From Cochliopodium minus (taxonomy: Eukaryota; Discosea; Himatismenida; Cochliopodiidae), in contig JAMYWO010000098.1 of assembly GCA_024220525.1 (NCBI GenBank), positions 1 to 64,000 of the forward strand: a DNA stretch of 64,000 nt. The letters are read 5' to 3'. Below are positions 48,768-60,770 of this stretch, piece after piece. The position numbers and the translations under genes were made by a program. The stretch's first letter is position 1, and each line of letters starts with the position of its first letter. The notes beneath the pieces are model-generated. The model was not told the DNA's origin, made no database searches, and worked only from the letters and a program-made list of their open reading frames with translations.

Positions 48768-48868
48768 AAAATTATTTTTATTTTTTATTTTTTATTTTTT
48801 ATTTTTTATTTTTTATTTTTTATTTTTTATTTTTTATTTTTTATTTTTTATTTTTTATTTTTTATTTT
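48768..48868. repeat. (ATTTTTT)n intronic array
   Basis: About 13 copies of A plus six T, then T-rich drift to about 48925. To its left is the CoA-transferase 5' half; to its right is the 3' half of an RGS gene. Confidence 0.95.
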
Positions 48869-49112
48869 AAATTTTTTTTTTCTTACTTTTTTATTTTTTA
48901 TTTTTATTTTATTATTTTTACATTAGGAAAAATAATTTTTCTTTTAAAAAATGTGTCTGGATATTTTAACACAATAAAAAAAATGAAACATCTTTTTTTG
49001 GAAATATAACCCCAAATATACAATTTTTTATTTAGTTTAATTGGAGTCGCATTAAAATGCAAATAGTTTTTTTTGGATTTAATTGAATTTATGAAAATGA
49101 TTTTTTTTTTAG

Positions 49113-49804
49113 ACTGTTCCACCAGAAGAAGATCTGATTAAAGCCTTTGCCAAAAAAATCTACGAAAAATTTTTGCAAGATTCCTCTCCCCTTCTTATTA
49201 ATGTAGGCTTGTAAAAAAAATTTCAATTTTATTAAAAATATAAATATATTAAAAAAAAAATAAAAATAAAAAATTTAATTCCAACATTTTTATTAATAGT
49301 GAAAATAGAAATGCGGTGGAGCAAGACATTCAACAAAATCGATTTTATTTGAACATGTTTGACAATCTTCAAAATGAAATTTCCATATTGATGAGGTTTG
49401 GTCCCTTCAGTGAATTCACCAAACATAATCTGTTCAAAAAACTCATAAGTGAAAAGAAAAAAACATACAAACCTCCCATAAAAAATGTTCCAGTAAATCC
49501 AAATGCGTAAAAGCAATTTTTTCAAACAAAAAAAAAAAATTTTTATAACCTTTTTTCTTTTAATAGTCCTACTAAAAAAACAACGAGAAAAAATAGGCCT
49601 TCGGGTTCTAATTTGTTGGACAAAGATAAGAAAATTAGTTTTGGAACCTTGGAGCTTGTCGATTTTAGTGATGAAGACGAAGATTCAAGCAGCGAAGATA
49701 CCATACTCACAAATGATAGTGACAATAAAAGCAAGAAAAGTGTCCATCATGATTTCGATGATGAACCCGATTTTGATGATCACAGTTCTGAGAATAAACT
49801 TTAG
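49113..49804 (+). CDS. RGS-domain protein, 3' half
   Basis: Three exons (49113-49210, 49300-49506, 49567-49804) encode about 180 residues. The first two give the C-terminal half of an RGS fold: FAKKIYEKFLQDSSPLLINV, then GFENRNAVEQDI, FYLNMFDNLQNEISILMRF and FSEFTKHNLFKKL. This matches the IY-x-F, xINxDF.TR and F..Q..I…M..D.F..F pattern. The last exon is an acidic Ser/Asp-rich tail. RGS proteins speed up GTP hydrolysis by G-alpha subunits. The N-terminal half is absent: directly upstream is the heptamer array and then an unrelated CoA-transferase fragment. The first exon's start phase is therefore assumed. Confidence 0.75.
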
Positions 49805-49991
49805 AATTAAAAAAAACATTTTTTTAACATATTTAATATTTTAAAAGTAGAAATCGCTAAAAACTGTTTTTTCCGCAAATTAAAAAAAAGAAGAAGTAAA
49901 AAAAATAGTAAGAAAGAATGCAAGAAAAGTAGTATGGGATGTAAAAAAAGGTGAGATTAAAGGGTTTTTTGGTGGTGTGAAGAAAAATGGA

Positions 49992-52708
49992 TTATTCTTC
50001 ATCGAAGGAATAATGATCTTTATCATTGTTAATGCTTTTAAGATCAAAAGCAGCCTTCCTTTTCTTATCATTGATACTGTTATTATCCGTATTATCAGTA
50101 GTAGTAATAGAGGTAGAATTGGGAGAATTGTTGTTATTGTTATTGTTGTTGTTGGAGAGACCTGTCAAAGCTTCGGCAAAAAATAGTTCGTTGCCAGAAG
50201 GAGGGTTGTTGATTTTTTCGACAGGAGGGTTGTTTTCTTCGCTGAATTCGGTAGACTCGTCATTGTTGTCCTCTGTCTTGATTTTTTTGGGAGGGTTGAC
50301 AGGAGTATCGGATGTTGATTCGGTTTTCTTCTGGTTGTCAACATTTTCATTATTTGGGATGACTATCGAAAGAAAAATTAAAAAAGAGAATGATTTGGGA
50401 GATGAATCATGTCTTTATAAAAAGAGAGGGATTAAATATAATTTTTTTTTTTACCGGGTTTTTCATCAGAGGGATTAGAATTTGTGAGATTGGGTTGGGT
50501 GTTTGGTTGATTGAGGGTCAAATTGGGATTGGAGATATTGAGAGGGAGAGGAGATTTATTGAGGGGATTAGGATGGGAAAGGGGGAAGCCAGTGAGATGG
50601 GTGGAGGAATTTCTCCTGAGAAGATGGATGGGCTGCTCATCATTGGTCTTGAGTTGTTGGGGATAAGAATTGCCTATCAAGTTGGGATTGTTGTTGTTCA
50701 AGAGATTTTGATCTTCATACAGGGGATTGGAAGATTTAAGAGGAGGGTTACTTGATTGTTTGATGGGCATATTCTTGACGGGAGACGAAATTCCAGGATT
50801 ATTTCTCTGTGTGAAAAATGTTGTATTCGAATTGCTGACGTTCTTAGTTAACGGAATTGGCTTGAGCTGAGGATTTTTGATGGGTACAGATAAATTATGC
50901 TGGGTGTAGAGAGTTTGGATGAGATTGGGACTTTGATTAGTGGAAGGATAATTATTTTCAATTCTGTTATAAACTGAGCGATCGGTAGATTGCTGTTGTT
51001 GAAGGAGATTAAAATTCTGAGGGGAAGATCTTTGATGAGAAGGATTCACATTCTTGTAGAGAAGATTATGATTGGGATTGAGGAGATTTTCCTGATTGGG
51101 AGGATTGTAATTCTGATTGGGTTGGAGCAGAAGTGGCTTCTGATTGAAAGGGATCGGAGAATGGATGGAAAAGGAATTTCTCTGGCCAGTGTTGGTGTTG
51201 TTGGTGGATTCATTCTGAGGGGGAGTATCACCTTGAGAGGATTTCTCAGTGTTGTTGATCTCCTCGATATTGCTGTGGGAATCGTTGAATTCTGATTGAT
51301 TCTCCAAAGAAGAAGGATTCATCCACTTCTGGTTGCACTTCCACATTGTCCTCTCCAAAACCAAGTGCACTTTGTTCTCACTTGATTTGAAATGAGAAGA
51401 ATCAAAGAAGAGTTGCTTGACAAAACTAGCCTTGGAACCCAAAGTGAGCTTCCAACCAGTAGGACCCACTTTCTCAAGAGAGTAGTGCTTACATTGACTT
51501 TCAATGAGAGGGAGAATCTTTGTGGAAGTGGCATGTTCAGGGTACTTGATATGTTTGTGTTGACCACGCGAAAGGGAGGGAGTACAACAAATGTAGTTTC
51601 TGATTTTATCCTTTAACTTCTTCTTCCCATCGGTGCTTTGAGGTTGTGAATGGAGCCACAACTTGAAGAGATCTGTGCTCGTGATAAACTCTTGTTTGGA
51701 AGTGGTGGGGGTGGTGAAGTAGTAAAGAAATATCTCTGGGGGATTGGATTGGAAGCAGAAGGTGTGGAACTCGGGATCCTCACTCTCCCACGAAAAGCTC
51801 CTCTCCTTGTTCTCGCTCTTCTCAGAGGAATCGTTGCCATCCAACATGTAATCGTGAGATGAATTTCTACGCATCATATGATTGGCCATATCGGTGTGCC
51901 CAAACAAAAAGGCGAAATAGATTGGTGGATCGTGATAAATATTCTTTTTGTTGGCATCTGCTCCATACTGGATGAGCAAATCATAGATTGGAATATTACC
52001 CAATGCGCATGCGAGGTGGATTGGAGTAATTCCATTGTAATCAACCTTGTTCACATCGCATGATGATTCAATGAGCAACTGGGAGATCTGAAATTTTTTA
52101 TTTGAAATCGAATAGTGAAGTGCAGTCCTCTGTTTAATATCCGTATCGTTCATTCCAGGAACCCTATTTTGCAACAATTTTTGAACATCAGTTATATTCC
52201 CGAAAGCGGCATTATAATGCCATATATTCAAGCATAAGGTCTCTATGTCTAAATTGATGTGTGATATATTTGTATTCAGCAAAGAGAATGAAAATCCCAT
52301 CAAGTGAGATTCATTTGTTTGGCATACTCTTTGAGATTTATCCATCGATAAAAGTGCGTTATGAGATCTTGTCTCAGTGAACGATAATATTAATTTAAGC
52401 AGATCAATATCTAATATGGCTTCTTTTGATCTCTCTCTCCTCTTTTCTGTTTTGGATAATTTTTTAGTGTTATATTTATTTTTATTATTGTTGTTGTTAT
52501 TGTTGTGATCATTCATTGTTTTGGGTGTTAATACATCTGGTAAAGATTTTCTACTTTGATACAATTCATTGTGTTGTTCTCCTTGAAATATCATACTATT
52601 TCTTCTCTCTTCTTTTATATTTGTTGCAAAATTTGGATCTTTTGAGAATTCAGAAATATTGGGTAATGAGCTTCTTGGATTAGGTTCAAAAAATTTATTA
52701 TTTTCCAT
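49992..52708 (-). CDS. Ankyrin-repeat protein with Asn/Pro-rich tail
   Basis: Two exons (50455-52708, 49992-50362) give 874 residues. The N-terminal 90 residues are polar with a short poly-Asn run. Three ankyrin repeats follow (NIWHYNAAFGNITDVQKLL, TALHYSISNKKFQISQLLIE, GITPIHLACALGNIPIYDLLI, then one degenerate). A folded region (about 330-470) has TGWKLTLGSKASFVKQLFFD and HLVLERTMWKCNQKW, which I do not recognise. From about 480 the protein is Asn/Pro/Ser/Gln low complexity. Exon 2 ends with an acidic region containing KKRKAAFDLKS, a possible nuclear signal. It could be a nuclear regulator, but no DNA-binding fold is clear. It sits tail to tail with the RGS fragment. Confidence 0.8.
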
Positions 52709-53436
52709 TTATGAATTCCTCGTGCTTTCTATTTTGAAATAAATCTCAATATTTTTTTTTTTCTTTTTATTCTAAATAAAAATAAAAACACTTTTTACAT
52801 TAATATCAGATAATATATTGAAAAAAAGCTTAAACATTTTGTATCTTGAATGATAATTAAACTGCATATCGAGCTATATTAGTATCCTAAAAATAAATTA
52901 CTCGGATATATAATTAAATTTGAACTATATAATTTTGGAATATTTTGCTGCTTAAATTAAATAATAATTTTTCAAATCAATAAACTAAACAATCCTTATT
53001 GTTTGATCCAATTTGATCCTTAATCAACATAAAAGGTGAATTATTTTTAATTAAAAATAAATAAAATTATAAATAAAATTAAAAATAAAATAAAATAAAT
53101 AAAAATAAGGTAATTAATGTGAATATATTTGTCCAAAAATTATGGAAATAAAACAATTATATTGTTAATTTCATTCAAAATATTTGTTAAAAAATTTAAA
53201 GTTTTGTCGAAAATTTTATTTGAATCAATCAGCATATTTTTGTCGATTAACTAAACATTTAAATTAGTAATATAAGGATCAATCCAAAATTTTTATTATG
53301 AATTTAAGATTCAAAAAAAGCTCAATTCCGCTTTGAAAAATATAAAAAATTCAAATTAAAATTAATTCATTCATGTTTTGGGATATCATTATCGGGATTT
53401 TGTCTTATCATTTTGATTCAAAAAAAATAAAAAAAA
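52709..53436. promoter_or_regulatory. Divergent intergenic region
   Basis: About 730 bp, the longest gene-free stretch here, between two head-to-head genes, so both promoters should lie in it. I see AT-rich text with AAATAAAATT-type runs near 53040-53105 and no ORF or RNA gene I can support. Confidence 0.35.
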
Positions 53437-54448
53437 ATGAAAAAAAGCCCAAAAATATATTCAAAAATTAAGGGCAATTTTAAACCAAGCTCAAAGATTT
53501 GGCTAGAAAGGCAAATGAAAGATAAATATGCAAAGAAAATAATAGAGGGAGATTCCAATTACTTTTCCAGGGCTGCATTTAAATTGTTAGAAATGGAAAA
53601 TAAACATAAAATACTCAAAAATGCAAATGTGGTTATTGATTTAGGAGCTGCACCAGGTAATTTGAAAAATTTATAAAAATTATCAAGATAATCTTGAATA
53701 TTGGTGATCATCATTAATGATATCATTCTAAATATTTGATATGACAAAATATTTATGCTGTATATCATCATCTTTTTAATTTTGATAGGAGGTAAATAAA
53801 TTTGAAATCAAAATAAGATCAAAACTTTTTAAATAAATCATTTGAGGTTTCAGCCAAGTCATATCGGAAGTGGTGAAATCAAAAGACAAAAAAATAATTG
53901 CTATAGATCTCTTAGACTTGAAAGGAGCAATAGAGGGAGTAGAATTTATAAAAGGAGACTTTACCGATCCAAAAATCCAAGAACATCTCTCCACTTTTTT
54001 GGGTGGAACCAAAAAAGTTGACATTGTTATAAGTGACATGGCTCCCAATTATAGTGGTGTGAGAAATTTAGATCATGAAAGGTAATTTATCTCTTTAAAT
54101 ATTTGTTCAGATGTTTAAAATCTTCAAGTAAAAATTTCAAAAAAAATCTTTACACATTTTCTTTTTATTAACAGGTTAATGGAACTTGCTGGCGAAGCGA
54201 AAACTTTTGCCTTAAAAGTATTGAAGCCTGTTGTTGGAAAATTTTTGTGTAAAATATCTCGTGGTGGAGGAGAAAACGATTTTAAAAAATCTTTATTGGA
54301 TACTTTTGGGAAAGTTGAGTTTATCAAGCCCCCTGCTTCAAGAGTTGATTCTTCTGAAATTTACATTTTTGCTTCTCAATTTAAAAATCTAGATAAGAAT
54401 ACTAATGCAAATCCAAATACAATAGAAATCAAAAAAGTTCAAAACTAA
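53437..54448 (+). CDS. FtsJ/RrmJ-family 2'-O-methyltransferase (MRM2-like)
   Basis: Three exons (53437-53656, 53847-54081, 54175-54448) give 242 residues, the size of bacterial RlmE and mitochondrial Mrm2. The AdoMet site is VIDLGAAPGGFSQV. The catalytic K-D-K-E set is present: Lys in SRAAFKLLE, Asp in DIVISDMAPNYSG, Lys in VGKFLCKI and Glu in SSEIYIFASQF. Such enzymes methylate a ribose in large-subunit rRNA. There is no long C-terminal region as in nucleolar Spb1 and no anticodon-specific insert as in Trm7. The mitochondrial rRNA enzyme is therefore most likely, supported by the Lys-rich N-terminus. The start follows a poly-A run. Confidence 0.92.
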
Positions 54449-54610
54449 AACATTATTTATTGAAGAAATCTTTTTTTTTTTGAGAAGTTTTGTTTATTGG
54501 ATAGTTTGGTATGTATGGAGTTACATATCTTATTATTGAGAATTGAGAAAATATCATTTTTTATTTTTTTTTTTTTTTTGAAGAAAATCAAAGGAAAAAT
54601 AAAAAAAAAA

Positions 54611-56733
54611 ATGGATAAAAAAGCTCAAAAACCAAATCCAAAAAGTTTACCCAATCAAAATAAGAGAAAAGGATCCTACCCTCCTAAAAAGGGTGGATTT
54701 TCTCCAAATAAAAACTCCTATCCAAAAAAGAATGGAGGAGGTGGGAAGAGTGGCGGCGGAGGATTTAAAAATACAAATAGAAAAAGATCAATGCAAGACA
54801 ACAAAGGCAATAATCCATTTAATAAGAAAGTGAAGATGGATAATAAAGAATCTCCTAAATCACAAACATACAATTTGATCGAAACTGCTAAACAGAAATG
54901 GGAGGTGTTAAGAAATACACATAATACAAAGACAAAAGAGGAGAGAGTGAATTTGATTGATGAAATCATGGGTATGATTAAGGGGAATATGCTCAACGTA
55001 AATTATTTAAATTAATCCTTTATATCTCCTTTCTCAATTATATTTTATTTTCTCAATATTTTATCAAATTCTTATTAATTTCAATAAAAAAAAGATCATT
55101 TTAAAACATGATGCATCCAGAATCATCCAAACAATCTTGAAATTGGGATCAATGGAGCAAAGAGTGAAAGTATTCGAAGAATTGAAGATGAAAATAATGA
55201 AATTGTCACAAAGCAACTACGGGAAATTCATTCCCTTGAAATTAATGAAATATGGAACAGCAGAAATCAAAAAACATATCATTGAGAAACAAATATATGG
55301 AAATGTAACAAAATTAGTCTCCAACAGAAATGGATACAAAGTTTTGGGTGAGACATTCTTTTTCACATTTTATTTATTTCTTTAATATCCAATATATAGA
55401 ATATGCATTCAACAATTTGGCAACATCTATCCAAAGAAGCAATATGATGAGAGAATTTTTTGGCAAAGAGTATGCTCTCTTGAAAACCGACAAGAAAGAA
55501 GTCTTGTCCGACTTGTTGACCGAAAGCAACACCAAAAACATCATGGGACACTTGAGAGGGAAGCTCAACAAAATGATCAACAAACAAATCTTCGAGCCCA
55601 CCATCTTCCACTGTGTTTTGAAAGAATATTTCGACAATCTCAAAGTATGGAACGAAAAAAAAGAGTTTATCACTCTTCTTGACGAAATTTTGTTGAACAT
55701 TTTACATACAAAGGAAGGTGCTAGAGTTGCAATCGATTGTGTCTCCCTCGCTTCACCCAAGGATCGTAGAAACATCATCAAGAGCATGAAAAGCAACAAG
55801 TCGGAGGTCCACTTGTTCCTCAACGTTTGCCGCGAACAATACGGCCATCTCGTAATGCTCAAACTCTTGGATGTCACCGATGATACCGTCCTCATCAAAA
55901 AACAGATCTTCAACGAGCTCAAAGATCACATCGAGGAACTTGTTTTAGATCCTTACGGCTCGAAAGTTTTGATCCATCTCCTCTGCCCCAGAAACCCTCT
56001 TTTCTTCACCCAACACGTCATCACTACTGTTCTCAACGAATCTCTTTTCCCTGAAGATGCTGGCGAGGATGCTGGTAAACCTACTTCCAAGAAGTCCAAC
56101 GATAAGCGCCAAGATGAAATTTTACAGTTTTTTCTTCCTGCCATCTTGAAATTCTTCTTCGAAGGCAAACTCCAAGTTCTCCACAACCCAGTCCTTTCTG
56201 AGAATGATGATAAGTATGTCAACAGACCTAAGGAAGAAGTGCCTCTCATCACTAAAAAACCTTCTATCGAAGTTTTGGAAGCTCTCTTGATTTCCACTAA
56301 AGGTAAAAAAATTTTTTCCTTTTAAAAATTTTTTCTTTGAATAATTTCAATTTTATTAGTTGATAGCAAGGATAAACTCCAAATCCTTGACCTCATTTTA
56401 TCCCTTGTCCAATCAAACATCAAAATTCTCGATGATTACTTTGCATCCCGCTTCATCAAATGGATCATCAAATCCAATTCCGATGCTTTCGATGCTTCCT
56501 CTTTCATTGAAAAGTTTTATTCCTTCATCTCCAATCTCGAAACAAGCCAACTCCTCTCTTTGATTATGGTTAATGGATCTGCCTTCATTTTTGTCAATTT
56601 CCTAGAGCATTCTCTCACCAAAGACAGAGCCATCAAATTCTTCACCCAATTCAAATCTCAATTAAATTCCCAAGAATCTCTTTGCAATGGTGCCAAGGAA
56701 TTTCTCAAACAATTGGACAATGATAAAAAATAA
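54611..56733 (+). CDS. PUM3: PUM3/Puf-A pumilio-repeat nucleolar protein
   Basis: Four exons (54611-54997, 55095-55347, 55400-56302, 56360-56733) give 638 residues, typical of Puf-A/Puf6. The N-terminal 100 residues are Lys/Asn/Gly-rich and basic. Pumilio-like helical repeats then run to the C-terminus (ILKHDASRIIQTILKLGSME, YGKFIPLKLMKYG, NRNGYKVLEYAF, KEGARVAIDCVS, EQYGHLVMLKLL, PYGSKVLIHLL), including the SYGKF-type and GHLVM-type blocks that mark this subfamily. PUM3/Puf6 binds RNA with low sequence specificity and works in 60S ribosome assembly. Exon 3 has clearly higher GC and more C-ending codons than its neighbours. The start follows a poly-A run. Confidence 0.95.
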
Positions 56734-56881
56734 AAAAGGAGTATTCAAACATTATATATCTTGAAAAATCTTATATATTCTTTCAAAGTGAATCGACTTT
56801 ATATAGAAAAATAAATATTTATTTCTTTTCAAAAAAAATTTCTTTAATTTCTTGATAATCTGAATGATCTTCAAGTTCTTT

Positions 56882-57378
56882 TCAATATCCTACACCCACA
56901 AGATAATCTGCTAATTTTTCAACAATAACTGAAACTTGTCCTGGTGAATATGGTTTATCATAACAAGCCAATAATACACATTTCCCTGTTTTGGTACAAT
57001 GAAGACCTTTTGTTTCTTTTCTTGCAACTATTGTTCTTTCTTCATTTTGATGCATAAGCCAATAATGCTTTCAAAATAGATTATGTTTGTAAATATACTT
57101 CTTTTAATGCCACTTATATATTTAAAGGCTTACCTGATTATTTACATTCATTCCATGCGTTTTTAATGTTTGATTATTTTTGAATCCTCTGATTATATTT
57201 TGTACTTCTTGGGGTGAAGCCTTTACAAAATTTCAGTATTTAATTGATTATATAAATTTTTTCATACATTAAATCCATTAGATTTTGCCCATATATTTCC
57301 ATCCAATCCACATATTGCAGCGTGTTGCAATTTTTTTGTTCCCATTAAATTTTGATCAACATACAGTTGCCACGACAT
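56882..57378 (-). CDS. PFN: Profilin
   Basis: Three short exons (57268-57378, 57134-57220, 56882-57067) give 127 residues, exactly profilin-sized. The N-terminus MSWQLYVDQNLMGTKKLQHA, the block AAICGLDGNIWAKSNGF and the C-terminal GQVSVIVEKLADYLVGVGY are the profilin signature. The Trp and Tyr that bind poly-proline (WQLYVD) are present, as is the C-terminal helix with the aromatic end. Profilin binds actin monomers, exchanges their nucleotide and feeds formins. No single exon reaches 65 codons, so the gene is easy to miss by ORF length. The region 57379-57554 beside it shows no gene. Confidence 0.97.
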
Positions 57379-57554
57379 TAAACCGCAATTTTTTTTATTT
57401 TGAACATCAAATTACAAATTGGATTAACAAAAAAAGCCCAAAAAACATTATGTAAAAATGAGTATTGGTTAACAAACCAAAACTTTTCATGTTCGAATGA
57501 AAGAAATTATTAATTTATTAATTTAAAAAATATTTTATTTATCTACAAAACAAA

Positions 57555-60500
57555 TTAATTTATTTCAACATCCTCATTTATAGTTTCTAAATCAATTTTA
57601 GAGTTTTCATAATTCTTTTCCATATCATAACCTCCCATTTTTTGCCTAACAACAAATTCTTTTGTCATTTGTGAAGTGTGCATTCTGAGCAAAAACAGAA
57701 TTAATAAAATAAGACAGATCATCCCCAATGGTATTCCAATTGAAAGGCCAAGAATCAAAGCCATGTTTTTTTTACAATTTTTGTTAAAACTAAATTGTAA
57801 TGAAACAGAAATGGAGTTTTGTTGATCATTCACAGCGTTTGCTTTTCCATCACATTCATGTTTGTCGTATGTTGTGACCACAGTTATTTGAGAAGGATCG
57901 AAATTTGTTCTGTTTGTGCAATTATGCTGGAAAAGTAACAATGAGAAATCCGTTTGGTTGGGTCTGTTGTTTATGTTTACAACAACTTTTCCATCAACAA
58001 TGATACATCCTGTTGAATTTATTTTAGATTGATCTCTATCTCCCATGAAATTGAAAACAATTGTCGAATTTTTTGAAAAAGAGACATTTCCAACCAGGTA
58101 TGTTGGTTTTGAAATCTCAATGTTTGTATCTTGGAATTTTGTGGTTTCTGAAGAATTTTTGTTTTTGAAAAAATATGACCAAAATCCTTCAATATATTCA
58201 CATGAAACATTGAAATTTGATAAATCAACCAAAAAAGTTTGTTGTGAACAACATTCACAATTTTTGACATCATAAATACATTTCCCTGATGGAGCCAACA
58301 AACAAAGAGGTACTCCTGTATTTGAAGGTGTTGAAGAGGAAGGATAATTGGTCGATGGAGTGATTGTTGACAGAGTTAGTGAACTATCAGTAGATGGAAC
58401 AAAAGTGGTTTCCATTTTCGTTTCAAAAGGATCAGAAGAAGTAGAAACGGATGATGATGTTGATTTTAAAGTGGTATCAGAAGGAGTGTTTGTTGTTGGG
58501 ATTGGAGAGGATTGTATTTCAGAAGAGGAAACAGTGGTTGATGATATTTCTGTTGAAGGAGTTTCTGTTGATGGAATTTCTGTGGATGATGTTAAAGTGG
58601 TGGGTATTTCTGTTGAAGGTTTGTTTGTGGATGGCGTTTCAGTTGATGGAAATAGAGTGGATGGTAATTCAGTATTTGTTGAAGGCGTTTCTGTTGATGG
58701 AATTTCCGTGGATGATGTTAAAGTTGAAGGTACTTCTGTTGAAGGATTATTTGTGGACGGGGATTCGGATGATGGAACTATAGTGGATGGAGTAAGACTG
58801 GATGGAACAGAAGTATTGAGCTGAGGAATAAGGGTAATAACAATTACAATGGTAATGTTGCAACTACAATTCCCAAAAGTGTATGGATTTTCTTTTCAAT
58901 ATTAAAAAGCAGTTGAAGAATAAAAATTTACTTTTAAAATTTCTTTACCAATTTTCAAATTATCACCTCCCCAAACAGTGCTACTGTAGGTGCTGCTTAT
59001 TATTTGATACAACGAAGTACAATTATATCCAACAGCTACGGAAGAATCACTACAACTTCCTTCTGAGGTAAAATTACTCGAACTTTGGTCACTGTCATAA
59101 TAAACATTTTGAAAAGTACAATTATTCCCAAAGATAGTTCCTATACTCGATCCTTTTGAAGTTCCAACTAGTATGCTAGAACTGTAACTATTTTGAAAGT
59201 TTAATTTTGTTGCTAATGTTAAGAAAAGATTAAATTTTAAAATTTTTTTTAAAGTAAAAAAGAAATTTTATTTACAAGAAGAAGTGTTCACTTGTCCTAT
59301 TAGCCCACCAATATTCAAACCACTCAAATTTGCTTTTGAATAAGAATTGGATAAAGTGTATACTCCGTTTGTTAAAAAAGAAATAGAACCACAAATCCCT
59401 CCCCCATTACCTTTTGTTAAATTAACATCATTATAATAAATAATTTACTGTTCAAAAATATTTTACTTCCTAATAATATAATTGAAATGTCCGATTTTAC
59501 ATATAATCTCTCCATTTGGTTGTCTGTTATTAAGATTTTGAGTTAAATTTATCAAAAAAATAGAGAAACTAGATAACTAAATTACCTACACTCATTCCAA
59601 TTATCCCACCAGCCATAGAAGTACCAGAAATTATACCAGTTCTAACACCAGAGTTTGAAATCGAAGTTTTTTCTAAATAACCAACTAAACCTCCTTTAAA
59701 AAAAAATTAATTGAAATAAATGATTGTATTGAAACTTATTTACCAATTATTGATACTCCACTCGCAAGAGAGCTTGTAGGTAGAATTAACCCAATGTTGT
59801 GGCAATCACTTATGTAGTTGCTTGAATTTCCTTTCATGTATCTTTGTTAAAAACAAATATTGAGAAAATGTTACAAAAAAAAGAATTTTACCCTGCAAAC
59901 CCTCCTACATCTAAATTAATTTAAAAATAATAATACTAAAATTAAATTGAATTTTTTTTTACAATTTGCTAAAATTCCACTAATGACAGTATGTTTGATT
60001 GTACTCATTGAAATGATTGAGTTCGTTGAGTAACCATAAAAAGCTCCCACATATTGCGAACCTGTTGAAGTTATCTGATTGACTAATGAAAGATCGGAGA
60101 TATCAAAATTTACACCAGTTATGATACAATCTGCACAAGTTCCAAATAATCCTGCCACATTATTTCCAGTTCCCGTTACTAAAATGTTTTCAAAATTTAA
60201 ATTTCTAATTTGTGCTTTTTGTCCAAATGAGAATAATGCTGCATTGCTTGTTCCTGTTATTTTCAAATTACTTATTTTGTATAATCCCTGCCCATCCAAT
60301 ATTCCTTTTTAATTATCCTGTAAAATATTTAAAAAAAAAACAAAATTTCAAGATTTACCCATGAAAGGTGTCAAAGATGAACCCAAAGGTAAAAATGTTA
60401 AGGTACCTGAACAATCAATATTGGCAGATACATAGTAAACCACTGCATTATTACTCATTGACATTGTAGTAAGTTCTGCACATGTTGAAATGTTGAAGGA

Positions 60501-60557
60501 TTGTTGGGTGGTAAAAGTTGAAAAAAATAGTATGCTTATTAAAATTTTCAAAATCAT
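57555..60557 (-). CDS. Adhesin-like surface protein, complete paralogue
   Basis: Nine exons: 60359-60557, 59963-60304, 59892-59910, 59744-59841, 59592-59693, 59467-59523, 59276-59410, 58949-59212 and 57555-58891. They give 850 residues. A signal peptide is followed by a beta-helix-like region with GLUG-type motifs (GILDGQGLYKISNLKITGT, GGLVGYLEKT, GGGICGS, GGLIGQVN). Next comes a mucin-like stalk of about 150 residues built from PST(E/N) units, a Cys-containing domain (about 600-770, CIYDVKNCECC…) and one transmembrane helix (ALILGLSIGIPLGMICLILL). The cytoplasmic tail of about 45 residues is acidic. It is a type I membrane protein. It is the paralogue of the gene at 31158-33411, with a different exon 2 structure: one intron fewer. 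Confidence 0.88.
58480..58810. repeat. Coding repeat encoding (PSTE/PSTx)n mucin stalk
   Basis: Tandem units of about 15-24 bp encode VPST, IPSTE, TPSTE and SSTE on the minus strand within the adhesin. The opposite strand therefore stays open (58348-58824) without being a gene. Confidence 0.85.
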
Positions 60558-60688
60558 TTTTTTTTTTTTTATTTAAATTTGAAGATATTTGAGGGGAATA
60601 AAATATAATAAGACATAAGGAAAAATAATTTGCATAATTATGCGAATCACCATACACTGTATGTAATATCAATTGTATATTAGAAGTT
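60558..60688. other. Upstream region of the adhesin paralogue
   Basis: About 130 bp between the adhesin start (preceded on its own strand by a poly-A run) and the gap. No gene is visible. Confidence 0.3.
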
Positions 60689-60689
60689 N
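60689..60689. other. Single-N assembly gap
   Basis: One undetermined base, followed immediately by the heptamer array. A RhoGAP gene read leftwards runs into it and is cut. Confidence 0.95.
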
Positions 60690-60770
60690 AAAAATAAAAA
60701 ATAAAAAATAAAAAATAAAAAATAAAAAATAAAAAATAAAAAATAAAAAAAAATTAAATAATAAAAATAA
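60690..60770. repeat. (TAAAAAA)n array, complement of (ATTTTTT)n
   Basis: About eight to nine copies of T plus six A, then related A-rich drift to about 60850. It lies in the intron that would follow exon 5 of the RhoGAP-SH3 gene. Confidence 0.95.

Noticed and set aside
49977-50755. Plus-strand frames rich in Ile, Val and Gly
   Set aside because: They are the antisense of the Asn/Pro-rich tail of the ankyrin gene at 49992-52708.
58348-58824. Plus-strand open frame of 158 codons rich in Val, Asp and Gly
   Set aside because: It is the antisense of the PST-repeat mucin stalk of the adhesin, which has a signal peptide, matching splice sites and a membrane anchor.
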